NCBI GenBank assembly: GCA_037355855.1
Contig: CM074767.1
Location: 558,001-622,000, forward strand
DNA from: Pseudo-nitzschia pungens
Taxonomy: Eukaryota; Bacillariophyta; Bacillariophyceae; Bacillariales; Bacillariaceae
Direction of reading: 5' to 3'
DNA length: 64,000 bases
Shown in pieces: positions 33,615 to 45,180 of the stretch. Both the position numbers and the translations under genes were made by a program. Positions within the stretch are counted from its first letter, which is position 1. Every line of letters begins with the position of its first letter. The notes beneath the pieces were generated by a model. That model was given only the letters and a program-made list of their open reading frames with translations, did no database searches and had not been told where the DNA came from.

Positions 33615-36467
33615 TCACAGCGGATACGTATTATGGTGTTGATACGGATTCTGTGGATGTTGCTGCTGACGCTGATGGTGTGGATACTGAGGATGGTGCC
33701 GAATCTGATTGTTGTTGGGTTGCGCATGTGCATGTGGATGCTGAAGCGAGTGTTGCTCGAACGAATGGGGGAACATGGTGTGGCGTTGATGACCATTGTT
33801 CGCATTTGTATTGTAGTGTAGTGGCAGCATCCTGCGCGAATCGTTGCGATCTTGTGTGTGGCGATTTGCGTCGATGAAACTGGCATTGATATCGGTGTGG
33901 CCGTCGTTGTTGACGATGTGGTCCGCTGGGGAGCCCATTGGAACCTCTATTTTTTTCCGATGTTTTCGCGAGCCACTGTCTTTCCCGTTCTTGTAAGTTC
34001 CAGACAAACTAGATGCAGATGGTCTTGGTCGTTTCCGCTTCAGAAATTTCTTTTCGTCGTATTTCGCTTGTAGGCGATCGGTGTCTGCTTCCTGAGCCCA
34101 TTGTTTCGTCCAAAATGATTCGGCTTGAAGGGTCATTTCTTTTTCCATTTCGAGTGTTCTTTCCAACAGATAATCGCGCTGCATCTCGAACATACTGTAG
34201 GGGCCCTGTTCTACCTTGGCATATTCTCGACACCAGGAGGGTAGCAAATCATTGGTTTCAGCAATAATAGTCTTGCGGGCTGCGTACTGCTTCACGGCAG
34301 GCTCTTGTAAAAAGGAATCTGGAGAATATGTCGGAGGTGGTGCACCTTTCCACTCCTTAGACGTAACCGGGTCCTTGAAGGTGGAAGAAGATCGAAAATC
34401 GACAACCTTCCAGGAGCCGTCCGGAAGCAAGACTCGGTGATCGGGATGAAAGTGCCACGGGGCCAATCGCAAGACCGATTCCGAATTTTTCTTTTTGCTG
34501 CTCTCAAGGTCAAGGGTATCTTTGTTATTCCAAATCTCTTCTTGAAGGTCTTTTGGAAGCTTGTTCACATCGAGTCGGACCATGGTAGGAGAATAGCCGA
34601 TCCCAACGCATGTTTCGTTTCCACAGGAACACGGTTCCAATTTCTTTGTCGTAAAAAGTTCTGAATCATCCTGCACTCCATTCAACTCATCGCTTTTCGA
34701 GGCATTGCAATTCTTTGTCGTGACATACGGTCTAGTGTAAAGATCTCCCAGCAACAGGTATCCCCGTCGCTTGAATTTGCTACCGTACATCTTCTGAGGA
34801 GCGAAGTAGAACCCATGGCGGCAACAGGATCCAGAGTTACGGGCTAGGGCGGGATAGACGCAATCATCTCGTTTGCATTTGACACGGGGTGCCTCGAGAT
34901 TTGCCGTGCGCAACCAATCACAGGCCAACTTGCGCCCCGTCCTTTCGTCTTCACATGTTTCATAGAATCCCAAGGCATCGGCAAGAGCGGAGCAGGTTTC
35001 GAGACTTCGAAATCCCCACGGAGTTTTCCTTGCTGGTGATCTAGCATCTTCCTTTTCGGTCTTTTCTTTTGCATTGTTTGCGGAGGTCGATTCGGACGCA
35101 TTCTTTTTGTCTAGGACATATTGAAAGCGTTCATTGGATGTGTTTGCGTGCAAGTAATAGCCAAAAAGGGCCTTTTTAAGGGTATGTTGTTTCTCAGATC
35201 TCAATTGTCTCCAATAGTTGACAAAGGCGAGCAACAACGGCTGATGTGGGTCATTGCTCTCCGTTTCGCACAACAGAGCCATTGGAAATTGGAGTTTTCC
35301 TTTTCCCTTCAGCAATGGAAAGTGTTTGGTATCCCGGGCGAGGCGTTTCCGCTGTTCAAATAGCGCTGATTTATCGTCTTTGCCATCTTCTTTCTGACCA
35401 TAGTAGCTGGGAACTTTTGTGTACGGGTATGTGCGAAGTTTAGCCATATCGGCGGCGTTTTCGCGAAAGAAATCGACACGATGCACCAATAGTTTAGCGT
35501 GTTTCTTGAGGTATCGAGCGATTTTTGCGGTTGAATCAGTAGCATTCGATTTTTGCCCTTTGGGTTTGCTAGTTTTCATCGCGGGAGGGTTGCTGTCACG
35601 GTTCTCGCCATTCCTTTTTTCTTTCGAAAGGAGAGACGGTGCAGCTGTGGGTGCCTGAGATTCTGATTCATTCTGTCCATTCATACATTCTTTTGTTGAA
35701 TTTGGTGCTTTTTCTGAAGAAGGTAGATCCTTGGTCCCAGAATCCTTTGGGGCTGGAACTTCGCGAGATGCATTGCTCTGAATGGTACAAGTGTTGGATT
35801 CCGATTTTTGTTGTTGGTTTTCTTCTGTATCTGTTGACTTCGGCCTCGGTTGAGAAGATTGTTTTTGCGGAGAAGAAGGATTATCGACAATGGAATCCGT
35901 TGACATGGAAACCGCACAAGCTAGATTCTTCTCAGCAATGGCTTTATGGGAATCCGTTGCAACATGTCCGTTTTCAAGTGCTCTTGGATGAGTCGACTCA
36001 GAATTCATCGCGGAACCAAGCCTTTGGGGAGAAGTAGGTTCCGGAACAGCCGAGGCGGTTATTTCAAAACATGCTTTATCATTTACGGTGGCCGTGTGGG
36101 ATTCGATGAGATTAGTCTTCTGTTCACGTTCAGTTGTACAACCATCATTTGGCATGGGATTGAGTGGAGAGCCCTTCTCTTGCACAGACTGCCTAACGAC
36201 GGCGTCGGTCGAGGCTTGGAGTGTAGCAACTTCGGGTGAACGATGTTGCTGCTGCGCGGACAGAGGCTCAAGGGCTGCAGCACCAACGGTGGTTCCTGTA
36301 GCTGCAGCTGCAGCTGCATTTTCATTGTCCGGATTCGACAACGAAACTAGAGTTGCAGCAGCATGCATTGCAAGGGGTTTGATTATCCCATTTTCGTTCC
36401 GATCCTCTACTCCTGTTCCAGTTGAGCGGATTACTAACCTCTGTCCCGTGACACCTTCCGAGGCCAT
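33615..36467 (-). CDS. Orphan nuclear-looking protein with Cys cluster
   Basis: 950 aa from ATG 36467 (the frame is open a little further, only from a GTG). I do not recognise the family. Residues 1-300 are Ser/Asn/Gln-rich and probably disordered. From about 310 the sequence looks folded: KKHAKLLVHRVDFFRE, LAFVNYWRQLRSEKQ, a WGFRSLETCSALADALGFYE block, then a cysteine-rich stretch with VKCKRDDC, GSCCRHGFYF and EPCSCGNETCVGIGYSP, possibly metal-binding. Next come APWHFHPDHRVLLPDGSWKV, a charged helix around YLLERTLEMEKEMTLQAESF, and a basic FLKRKRPRP run that could be a nuclear signal. The C-terminal ~80 residues are His/Asn/Gln-rich. Function not assignable from sequence. Confidence 0.78.
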   Translation of the reverse strand: MASEGVTGQRLVIRSTGTGVEDRNENGIIKPLAMHAAATLVSLSNPDNENAAAAAATGTTVGAAALEPLSAQQQHRSPEVATLQASTDAVVRQSVQEKGSPLNPMPNDGCTTEREQKTNLIESHTATVNDKACFEITASAVPEPTSPQRLGSAMNSESTHPRALENGHVATDSHKAIAEKNLACAVSMSTDSIVDNPSSPQKQSSQPRPKSTDTEENQQQKSESNTCTIQSNASREVPAPKDSGTKDLPSSEKAPNSTKECMNGQNESESQAPTAAPSLLSKEKRNGENRDSNPPAMKTSKPKGQKSNATDSTAKIARYLKKHAKLLVHRVDFFRENAADMAKLRTYPYTKVPSYYGQKEDGKDDKSALFEQRKRLARDTKHFPLLKGKGKLQFPMALLCETESNDPHQPLLLAFVNYWRQLRSEKQHTLKKALFGYYLHANTSNERFQYVLDKKNASESTSANNAKEKTEKEDARSPARKTPWGFRSLETCSALADALGFYETCEDERTGRKLACDWLRTANLEAPRVKCKRDDCVYPALARNSGSCCRHGFYFAPQKMYGSKFKRRGYLLLGDLYTRPYVTTKNCNASKSDELNGVQDDSELFTTKKLEPCSCGNETCVGIGYSPTMVRLDVNKLPKDLQEEIWNNKDTLDLESSKKKNSESVLRLAPWHFHPDHRVLLPDGSWKVVDFRSSSTFKDPVTSKEWKGAPPPTYSPDSFLQEPAVKQYAARKTIIAETNDLLPSWCREYAKVEQGPYSMFEMQRDYLLERTLEMEKEMTLQAESFWTKQWAQEADTDRLQAKYDEKKFLKRKRPRPSASSLSGTYKNGKDSGSRKHRKKIEVPMGSPADHIVNNDGHTDINASFIDANRHTQDRNDSRRMLPLHYNTNANNGHQRHTMFPHSFEQHSLQHPHAHAQPNNNQIRHHPQYPHHQRQQQHPQNPYQHHNTYPL

Positions 36468-37590
36468 GCTTAGTAGCTTTCTCGACTTCGCCTTCACCGT
36501 TCCGACTAAATGAATATTATTTTTTGATCATCGAATGGCACCTTCGTGTAAATAATATTCCTTACAGCTTTGAACTTCTTTCTACTGGTGCCTCCGATAA
36601 GAAAATAAAATAATAGAAGTAATACGAGGTATCGTAGTAGCAATGATAGCGAAGACAATTCCGGACGATCGTGAGTGACACATAATCTGGTGAGATGTTT
36701 TGTTACCTCAATGATCTCAAAACACCGAATTCATTGTTTATTACGAAGTACTTGTAAACCTTACTCGTAGATGTACTCGTAAGATACCGGTACGAGAATT
36801 ATTACTTACGCTCTCAAGGTTTGGAATTCGGCAAGCGACCGTCTATCTGTCGTGCTTGTACATAAAGCTCGTCAATGAACACTGTGTGTTGGACCGGAAT
36901 CAATCATCGCGAACCGAATTTCACTACGAACTACGAGTAAGTTGCCTTGCATTACGTGTACGAGTACGAGTAACTTGCCTTCCGGTAATTACCGAATAAT
37001 CATCACGCAAATTGAGTGTTCTAGAGCCTTACGAGGACAGACGGCCATGTACTTGGCGAATTTTTCTGTTGATCACGTTCGGGACTAAAGAAAAATATCA
37101 CAGAAAATCAGATTTCACTGAAAACTCCGGTTTACGATTTACAAACTTGAGACGATACGTAACCTTACCGTAAGATTATCGCGCGACTGGAAAATCCGAA
37201 GGAAGTCTCCAAGCTTCGAGTGTCAAAAGTGTTCGATGACTATTTTGCATGTTTTGTTGTTGATTGATGAGTCTCTCGGTCTTGGTTCGTTGTTCCTCGT
37301 TCATCGTTCGTTCCAACTTCGCTGTTCCCTTCACCCTTCTCTTCGACGTCCCCTCGGTTCCTTGGTAAGTGCAGAAATCACTCTATCCCAACAGCTGCAA
37401 CAGGAAGAATGAAGAAGTACCCGTATCGGTAGTCCTTGACCTGAGTGTTGCGTCGAGAGCAAGAAAGCCAAAACATCAGGTACTAGCACAATTCACATTC
37501 GTTCAACAAAACCGAAACAACAACTGCTGTGCCGTGCAATCTGTACTCTACAATCATAGGCATTAGTGAAAACCGAATAAGTTTTGCACC
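36468..37590. other. Divergent intergenic region
   Basis: No gene supported. It separates the starts of the orphan protein (minus) and the PDI-ERV gene (plus) and probably holds both promoters. No clear TATA box stands out. Several GTAAGGTTA/TACGAGTA-type words occur. Confidence 0.55.
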
Positions 37591-39456
37591 ATGTCGTCCA
37601 GCAGACCTCGTTCGACCCGAATGAGGTCGGTAATCACCGGATTGGACATATACAGGTGAGTGAGAATAAGCTGGAGAATCGATGTCCATATTTGGCGCAT
37701 CTTGCAGTTACCGGTGCACACGGTTCGGCGGATTTTTGTTCAGTAGTATTTTAAAATTACACGCAATGAGACAGGAATCGAGCATCTCATGTAAATCACC
37801 CATGACGTTTGTCCGAATTTCGAATCGTTCCGCAGAAAGGTCCCGATAGATTTGGTGGAAGGAACGAAACGCGGGTCACAATTGAGTTTGTTCGCCCTGT
37901 TCACCATGACGATCTTGTTTCTTTACGAAACGAAAGAATTTTGGACGACCAAATTGATCAAAGATCTACGACTAGACCGGAAAGAACATACCGGCGACAG
38001 CAGGCTTCGACTGAATTTCAATGTTACCATGCTGGATCTGCGATGCGAATGGGCTGTGGTAGATGTTGTGAGCGCTCTGGGGACCGAACAAAATGTCACT
38101 GCTCACGTTACCAAATGGGATTTGGACCCAAACGGAGTGAAACGAAACTTTCAGGGGAGGAACCGAAACCAAAAGGATATAGACCTGTACGACGAAACAG
38201 TGACCGAAACCATCGACGAACTCCATCAGGACGGCGAAGACGCTATTTCACTCGACAAGGAAAGTTTGGAGCGGGCGAAAGAAAACTTTGAGTTTCTGTT
38301 TGTTGATTTTTTTGCGAGCTGGTGTTCGCACTGTAGGGATTTAGCACCAACGTGGGAAAAGCTGGCTGAAATGATGAGCGATCACCATTATGACAACTTG
38401 GACGACGACGAGACAATCAAACCAGAACAAGCCAGGACTGTGGAAGAACACATGAAGGACGAAACTCGCCAGCAGGTTGTGATTGCAAAGGTCGATTGCG
38501 TAGAACACAATGATGCTTGTGACGAACACAACATAAGGGCATATCCAACCTTGCGTTTGTTTGTGGACGGATCTCCCTGGAAGGATTTGTTCAAAGACAA
38601 AAATGGAAAAACAATAAGTGCGCTGAGTGGATCTTCCGATTATCGCGGGCACCGGACGGTGTTGGAAATTATTGAATGGCTTCACTTTGTCGAGGAGCAG
38701 GTACAGAAAGACGAAGGCGCCCGAACTTTGCACCGCGCCCACCAGGCTGCCCGTAATCGCCTCGATGAAGGAAAGAAAACAGACGAAGACAAGAAATGGA
38801 AAGATCCGGGCATTCAACGGAAGAAGCGCCACCACCACAAGGTTCGAAGCCTCTGGAGGGAAGATGACCATCCTGGTTGCCAGATTGCTGGTCACATACT
38901 CGTCGATCGGGCACCCGGTAACTTTCACATTATGGCACGAAGCAAACACCACGATCTTGTTCCGGAAATGACCAACGTAAGCCACATGGTCAACAGTTTG
39001 TACGTTGGAGACCCGACTGCGATGCATTGGATCGAACAGCGACGTTCCACACTACCGACCGAAATCGAACAAGCAATCACTCCTATGAATGATAATGTTT
39101 ATCCCACGAATGATCTTCACGAAGCATACCACCACTACATGAAATTGGTGGCCACCAAGGTCGATGGGATGAAAGTGGGATCGAGAGAGCTCGTATTTTA
39201 TCAGATGCTAGCGAACTCCCAGTTGGCGTTTTACAACGAAAATGTCACACCAGAGGCTAGATTTAGCTACGATTTGAGTCCAATTGCCGTCAAATACAGT
39301 TTCGAAACTCGGAGATGGTACGATTATCTCACTAGCATCTTTGCAATCATCGGTGGAGTGTTCACGGTAGTGGGAATGATCGAAAGACTCATGCGCCTAA
39401 ACGAGTTTTCCGGGGCACAGTCGCAACTCCTCAGGTACCGTTTTTCTGGGAAATAG
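37591..39456 (+). CDS. PDI-ERV41 fusion protein (ERGIC/COPII cargo type), copy 1
   Basis: Exon 1 37591-37655 (MSSSRPRSTRMRSVITGLDI) joins exon 2 37836-39456 across a 180-bp intron (GTGAGT..GCAG, phase 2), giving 561 aa. The junction restores DIYRKVPIDLVEGTKRG, matching the unspliced copy at 56327. Order of parts: N-terminal ERGIC-type region with one membrane segment (LSLFALFTMTILFLYE), a luminal part with LRLNFNVTMLDLRCEWAV, a thioredoxin domain with VDFFASWCSHCRDLAPTW and IRAYPTLRLFVDG, then an ERV C-terminal domain (HILVDRAPGNFHI, LSPIAVKYSF) and a final membrane segment LTSIFAIIGGVFTVVGMIE. This is the plant PDIL5-3/5-4 architecture, acting in ER-Golgi cargo handling with a CxxC redox site (CSHC, near residue 184). 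The cis-proline is present (AYPTL). Redox versus cargo-receptor role is not separable from sequence. Confidence 0.9.
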
Positions 39457-40150
39457 AAGAAAATCGGAACTAACGAGCGAAAAAGGATGTTGAATACTTG
39501 GAAAAAGTATTGAAAAACAGTAACGCAATAGGATGGAAAACAAACGAGTTTCTGGTACAAATGTCTGAACTCCACGTGAGGAATTTCTTAACGATACATC
39601 ACCAAATTATTCTGTTCCAGCGGAGGCACTCATTGTTGCATAAGGTTGTAATTTTGCAGCACAGAAACAGACGAGAAGTATATAGAACGGCGGTGATCAA
39701 ATCTATTTTGATTTACACACCTGTTGCAGTAAAATAAATTCCACTAATTGACTTTCACAACATTTGGGGAGTGTAGTTGCATCACTTGCTCAAGTACATT
39801 TTGCTCCTCTAATGCTATCTCGAATCTGCGAAGGAAAAATTCACAAACGTGTCATGAATTGTTCAGATATCTCCCTAGATTGTGTAAAGTTCTTTGGTAC
39901 CCAGACTGACGACTGCAAGACATAGCGGCACCACTAAACACTAATCGATGCCTTCAGTCACACTATATTATACTACTGCCAAAAATGGAAATTTCATTGG
40001 TCTTGCCTCATTCTATCGCCGTCACTAAGCCATTCACCGATTTCCAATCAATGGCAGATTGCAAACTGCGGTTTGGAATTCGTTCGCTACTGTTTGGCAC
40101 GCGACATTTCCTGTCCCGATACGGTACAGAAAAAGCAACCCGATCGTTGA
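39457..40150. other. Convergent intergenic region
   Basis: No gene supported. Lies between the 3' ends of PDI-ERV copy 1 and the CNOT10 gene. Confidence 0.6.
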
Positions 40151-42794
40151 TTAGCGAGCCGACCGCAACAGGTTGAGCGCCGCCCCGTGATTTCCCTCGC
40201 GGAGCATGCAATAAATCAGTGCCTTTCGCGCGTGAGACGTTCCCTCTCTCGAAGACGAATAACTATTCTCCACGGCCTGCGCCGACATGGCGAGTTGCTT
40301 CGAGGCAGCCAGGTTGCCGCCCGCTGCACTCGCAGCCGCTGCCGAACACCGGACCATGGTCTGGGCCTTGGCGAGACGGGCCTTCGCCTTGTTGTTGGCG
40401 GAAGCCATGCCGAGGGTCACGCCACCCAGATCGAACGACAATCTGTCGAAGGCGTCGTCTTTTCCGTCGCCGACCAGGACTTTCATGGACGCCGTGGGAT
40501 CTCCGAGGTTCGCGTTGGCTTCCGATGCGTACATGCGTGCGGTGGCGGTTTGTCGTTTGATCATGATCCGACGAGCCGTTTTCGAGGGATCTTCCTCCTC
40601 GTCTCCCCGACTCTTTGCGGCGTTTGACTCCTCCATCTCGCTGCTGCTGCTGCTGTTGTTGAGCACCATCGTCGAGTATTGGAGGGCTGTTTTGAAATCG
40701 TTGTCTCCCAAGCACACATATGCAAAGGAAAGCCTCGCCGATTGCAGAGCCAGGTCGTCTGGTTTTGTTCCGTCTTCGTCAAAGAGTTTCAGGGCCATTC
40801 TCAGTGCCATCCGAGCTCTCTTCACAGCGTGGTCCTTCTTGCCTTTCAAATCTTCGGGCGACCCCAGGGCCGGAAGGCTCTGCGCCCCGTCCTGCGCGGT
40901 TTCGTCATCCGAAACCGTTTTGAACGTTTCGGTCAAGAGAACTCCCTTTGCTCGGCTGGGGAGGAACGAGGACGGATGGGATTGGCAAATTGTGTCAGCG
41001 TGTCGATTGGACGGCTGTCGAAAAATCAACCGGGATCGTCGCATCGATCATTCCCCACCACAAAAGCGCCAAGAAAACAGAGCACCAATGACCAACTCTC
41101 ACTTACCCGTCGACTTCCACCCCGGAGCACTTGCTGGGACCTTCGGTGCACTCCTTTTGCGCCCTGGCATCGAGACCGATGCAGGCTTCCGACAACCGCA
41201 ACCACGTTCGCGGCCGCTTCCTCCACGAGTTGGCGGTCGCCAATCCGATCGCGTAGCACTCGTACGCCGCCGAATAGTTTCTCGACTTGAGCGCGCAGAC
41301 CGCGGCGTTGTTCAGGACGTGCAGGGTCACGTTCGGAGTGGCCGTCCCGTCCGACTCGAAACGGCCGTGCAGCCTGTTTTCGCTGTCGGCAGCGGATCGA
41401 ACCGCCTTGGAGAAGGCGTGCAACGCCAGGTGCGATTTCCCGCTGCTTTCGTACACGATGCCGAGATTGTTTTGGTGGATGGCGTCGTAGTAATTGCTGC
41501 CGCCGCCGCTGCCCTCGTGGTTGTGTTTGTGGAAGGACTGAGCTTCTCCGCAGAGAATCAGAGATTTTTTCAGGTTCCCCTTGAGCTGTTCCGCATTGGC
41601 CTTGAGGTTGAGGGCCGCTTGGTTTTGTCCCTGGAGAATGCGAGACAGGTTGTTGTTGCTGCTGTTGTTGCTGTTGTTTTTGCTGGACGAACCCAAGCCG
41701 GGAGACGGCGAAGTCCCGCGCAGCGGCACGGGACTCTGTTTGCCGTCGTTGCCGTGTCCGCTGTTGCCCCCCGTCGCTGCGGCAACCTCTTCCGAATACG
41801 AGGAAAAGGTCCCGACCGAGGAGGTATCGGATCGCTCCGGCCGCAGTTTGTGCTGGAAGATTTCCATGGCCTGCTTGAGTTCCTTCCGCGCCGATCGCAT
41901 GTGCTTGTCGCGAGTGACAACATCCTCCGTGGTCCGCTCGAAAAAATTGACGCGCGATTGGTACAAACTCAGCAGGAACTTGAGCTGCGGATCCGGTCCG
42001 TTCGAGGACGAGCTTGCCGAGGCCGATCCCGATCCCGAGCCGTTTCCGCTCTCCGCGCTCGGGTCGTTGCTGGCGGGCGTCGCTGCTTGCTGCTGCATCG
42101 GTGGTGCCCTCGTGTGTTCCACGTTCTCGGTCACCCACGCCAAGACCGCGTCCAGCAATCCCAAATCGAAGGACGACCCGTCCCCGGATACGAATCCTTC
42201 CGCGTCGTGTTGGCCGGAGGTTTTTCCGTGGGATCGAGTGGGATAGAGCGCCAGCATTCCCTCCAGGATCAGAAATGCCACGCGACACGCCATCTCGAGC
42301 GGTGGCATTGCCCGGCCCTCCGCCAACGAAACATCCTTCGTCACCAGCGGCTTTAGGTACGACCAAGCCAACCGAATCGATTCTTCGGCCCGACCGTTCG
42401 AGAGCAGAACCAGTCCCCGATTGTACGCGAGAACCCATTCCTCCAGCACCGACCGTCGGTTTCTGGAAAAATTGGTGGCATCGGAGTTGGAGTTGGACTT
42501 GGCAACCACGGTTCGTGCGTCTTCGAGCGACTCATCCAGAAGGGACACGTACGTCTGCCGGTTGGTTCCATCGTTGTTGTTGTTGTTGTTGTTGTTGTTG
42601 TTGCCGTTTCCATTGCCATTGCCACCGGGTGATGCGGAACGAATCGTCGTCGTGGAAGTACTCGTAGCCAAAGCGCTCAACAAGAGACAGTTGTACTCTT
42701 CTTGCGGAGTTTTCTCTCGGCCTCCGATCTCCGCAACCATCTGCATGGCAGCCTCCGAGTCTCCCGTGACATCGTACACTTCCGAAGCTCCCAT
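40151..42794 (-). CDS. CNOT10: CCR4-NOT complex subunit 10 (TPR protein)
   Basis: Two exons, 42794-41107 and 40955-40151, joined across a 151-bp intron (GTAAGT..CCCCAG, phase 2): 830 aa. ATG 42794 is the first in frame. CNOT10 binds CNOT11 as a module of the CCR4-NOT deadenylase, which shortens mRNA poly(A) tails in the cytoplasm. The signature TPR region reads YYDAIHQNNLGIVYESSGKS, LHVLNNAAVCALKSRNYSAA, YECYAIGLATANSW, then RTWLRLSEACIGLD (about residues 430-535), the block by which the family is recognised. Exon 2 continues with helical repeats (ALQSARLSFAYVCLGDNDFK, AARYA-like pairs) and ends EGNHGAALNLLRSAR. The longer size than animal CNOT10 (~744 aa) reflects Asn, Ser and Gly runs, including an N run at 42576-42603 and a segment around residues 340-385. 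CNOT10 fits better than other TPR proteins because of the WLRLxExCI motif. Confidence 0.83.
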
Positions 42795-45180
42795 TCTGAT
42801 TGTTGTTTTGATGGGTTGCGGCACGCAAGGAAAAGTGATTTCGACCACGAACCGTGCGTAGTTTTGATGGCGGTTTTGATATGGGACCGCTTTGTGGTTC
42901 CTCTACCGTATTCCGGTAATTACCGAACAGTAAGTTACGGTAATCTTGGATAGATGTGCGATGAAGAATGGAGAGGAATGAGGAGTCACCCGGCACGTCC
43001 ATGTCCTCTTCTGATTTTTGGGTGTGTTGGGATTGGGGATGATCGAGAAAATTCCAAAAAATTCAGTTGTACGGTAACTTAACTTACTTGTACGAGTACC
43101 AGTACTAGGAGTAAGGTTACCAGCTGTGTAGGATGACTTGACTACCGGTACTATCGTAAAAAGAACAGAGCGGTAAGGTTAACGCCGATGTGCACTATGG
43201 AGTAATTAAGGCCTTACCGGTAAGGTCACCGGTACGGTATGTACCCGTACCGCACTGTACAGTCGTTACCATGCGCGTCCATAAGCAGCCTTGGAGGCGT
43301 TTTTCCTGGTCACTGTCTTTTTTGGAACGGAGTCATGGCCAAGAGCTAACAACTCTCTTTGTTGGAAGAATGAAAAGGCTCTCTTCAACATCGTCTATCC
43401 AATCGTGTTTGGTGCTGCGCTTGCTTGCTTGTTTGCTCTCGCTAACTGCTGCAGGGCCTTGCGTACGGCTCTAGTCTAATACATAGTAGTAACAGTCTTC
43501 CGACCGTACCCAGCTTTAGTAAGTTACCGTAGCAACAAAGCTCATAGCAAAAAGTGAAAATAGCTCATACTACTAGCATACATCATTCTTACTCGTAACC
43601 CCGTAGCATACCGGTACATGGTGCTTTACATTGTGCTTTGGTGCTATCCTCTACTAGTGCCGTTGGTAGTAGCTAGAGTAATCTTACCAGCAGTTATGTA
43701 GCTCCAGGACATCCCTACTACAGTACGTTACTAGAGTCCACCACAGTTGCCAAGCATCCCTACAGCATCCTGTTTATTGCTACTACTACTACTACTACTA
43801 GCACACCAGATAGCATCGTCCTGTACATCATGATGCTATGATGGTCCTGCTGCTGTATGTTCCATTGTCCTGTCATTGCTAATACTCAGGGACCTACTAG
43901 CATCATATTGAGCATCCTGCACATCAAAGCAGCACCATACTACGTGTAGTAGCAGCAAGAGGAATTCAAATAAATAGAAAAATCCCACCATTTGGCATGC
44001 AGTCTGATACTGTAGGCTGTTTCATAGTAGTACAATCAATGGCTATTTTTCACTGTAGAATCAGTACTAGTAGGACTACTAGTACTTTCTAGTACTACTT
44101 GTGATTCTTTTGATTTGGATGTTTGTTGTCAACTGGCCATTTGTTGTACTAACCTTACGTACTATTCTCCATTGTGTCACGTCATGATAGGCATGTTTCA
44201 AGACTGAGTAGAGTAAATCGACTTCTTAATTGCAATTGCTTGAGACTGGCTAAGGTTTTAAGATCTTACTCCTTGGGCTGGGTGCTCAGTGCTTTGGTAG
44301 ACACGAACATTTACCGCTAGAACGCTCGTACGTACATACGTGCGTGTATGTCATTGTGCTACGTGCTAGTAGTGAGTAAGTTTACTCGTACGATGTAGTA
44401 GTAAGTAAGATTACTTAGAATTACGGTACATGTCAACCTTCCGTTCAGCGTTCTGATAAGCGCGCAACTCGTAAGGTTTACCTTAGTTACTGTACGTGTA
44501 AGACCTCACCAATATTTCCTATGGAACAATACCGGTACCGGTATGTTGTGATGATGGATGAATGAAACTCTGGCATCCAAAAGCAAGATGATTCTTGGAA
44601 ATACCGTAATCTTACGGTAACTTAATCCTACATTCTTTTTCTCATCTCCAAAGTTTCTCGTACCATACGTAGACAGTACCGCCAGCGAACAGACGGAGAA
44701 CCAAACTAAACGTAGAGAACAATGCCTGTTATTCAAATACGGTAGAGTGCTACCGTACAGTACCGGTACCGCATTGACTTATGACTAGTAAAAAGAATAC
44801 TAAGTAAACCAGTAAGGTACGTACGGTAACCTTCAGGTTTACTACTAACAAAAATAGTAAGATTATGTTTTAAGCTGTGAGATTGTTGAAAGGACCATCC
44901 ACAGGGTCTAGAACCATCGAATAACGTATTTTCTGTGTGTTACCCTGTCCCGAATTCAATAGAAAAGAACTGTGAATGGAATCCAACATCGAATGCCATC
45001 AACGCAACAGTCCTTTGTTCTTCGATCACCTCATACTGAAACTGCACCTTTGTGGTATTCTCAACCCCCTCGCCCTTCGCCGGAAAACTCGTCACCCAAC
45101 AATCCAGGCAGAATTTCCAACCATATCGTTCCAAATCCGTAGAGAAGGCCGTTGATACCAATTGATCGACGACGGTTGTG
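42795..45180. other. Long intergenic region with CTA/TAG repeats
   Basis: No gene supported. The frame of CNOT10 is open up to 42848 without an ATG. Has a CTA run (about 43781-43801) and TACCGGTA/GTACGGTAC words. A 94-codon plus frame at 43190 has no recognisable feature. Confidence 0.55.

Noticed and set aside
40287..42356. 689-codon plus-strand frame opposite CNOT10
   Set aside because: The minus strand has the TPR signature, a good intron and an in-frame join; the plus frame has no recognisable domain.
43190..43474. 94-codon plus-strand frame with a hydrophobic end
   Set aside because: Begins inside palindromic TACCGG-rich DNA; no homology recognised and no splice partners.
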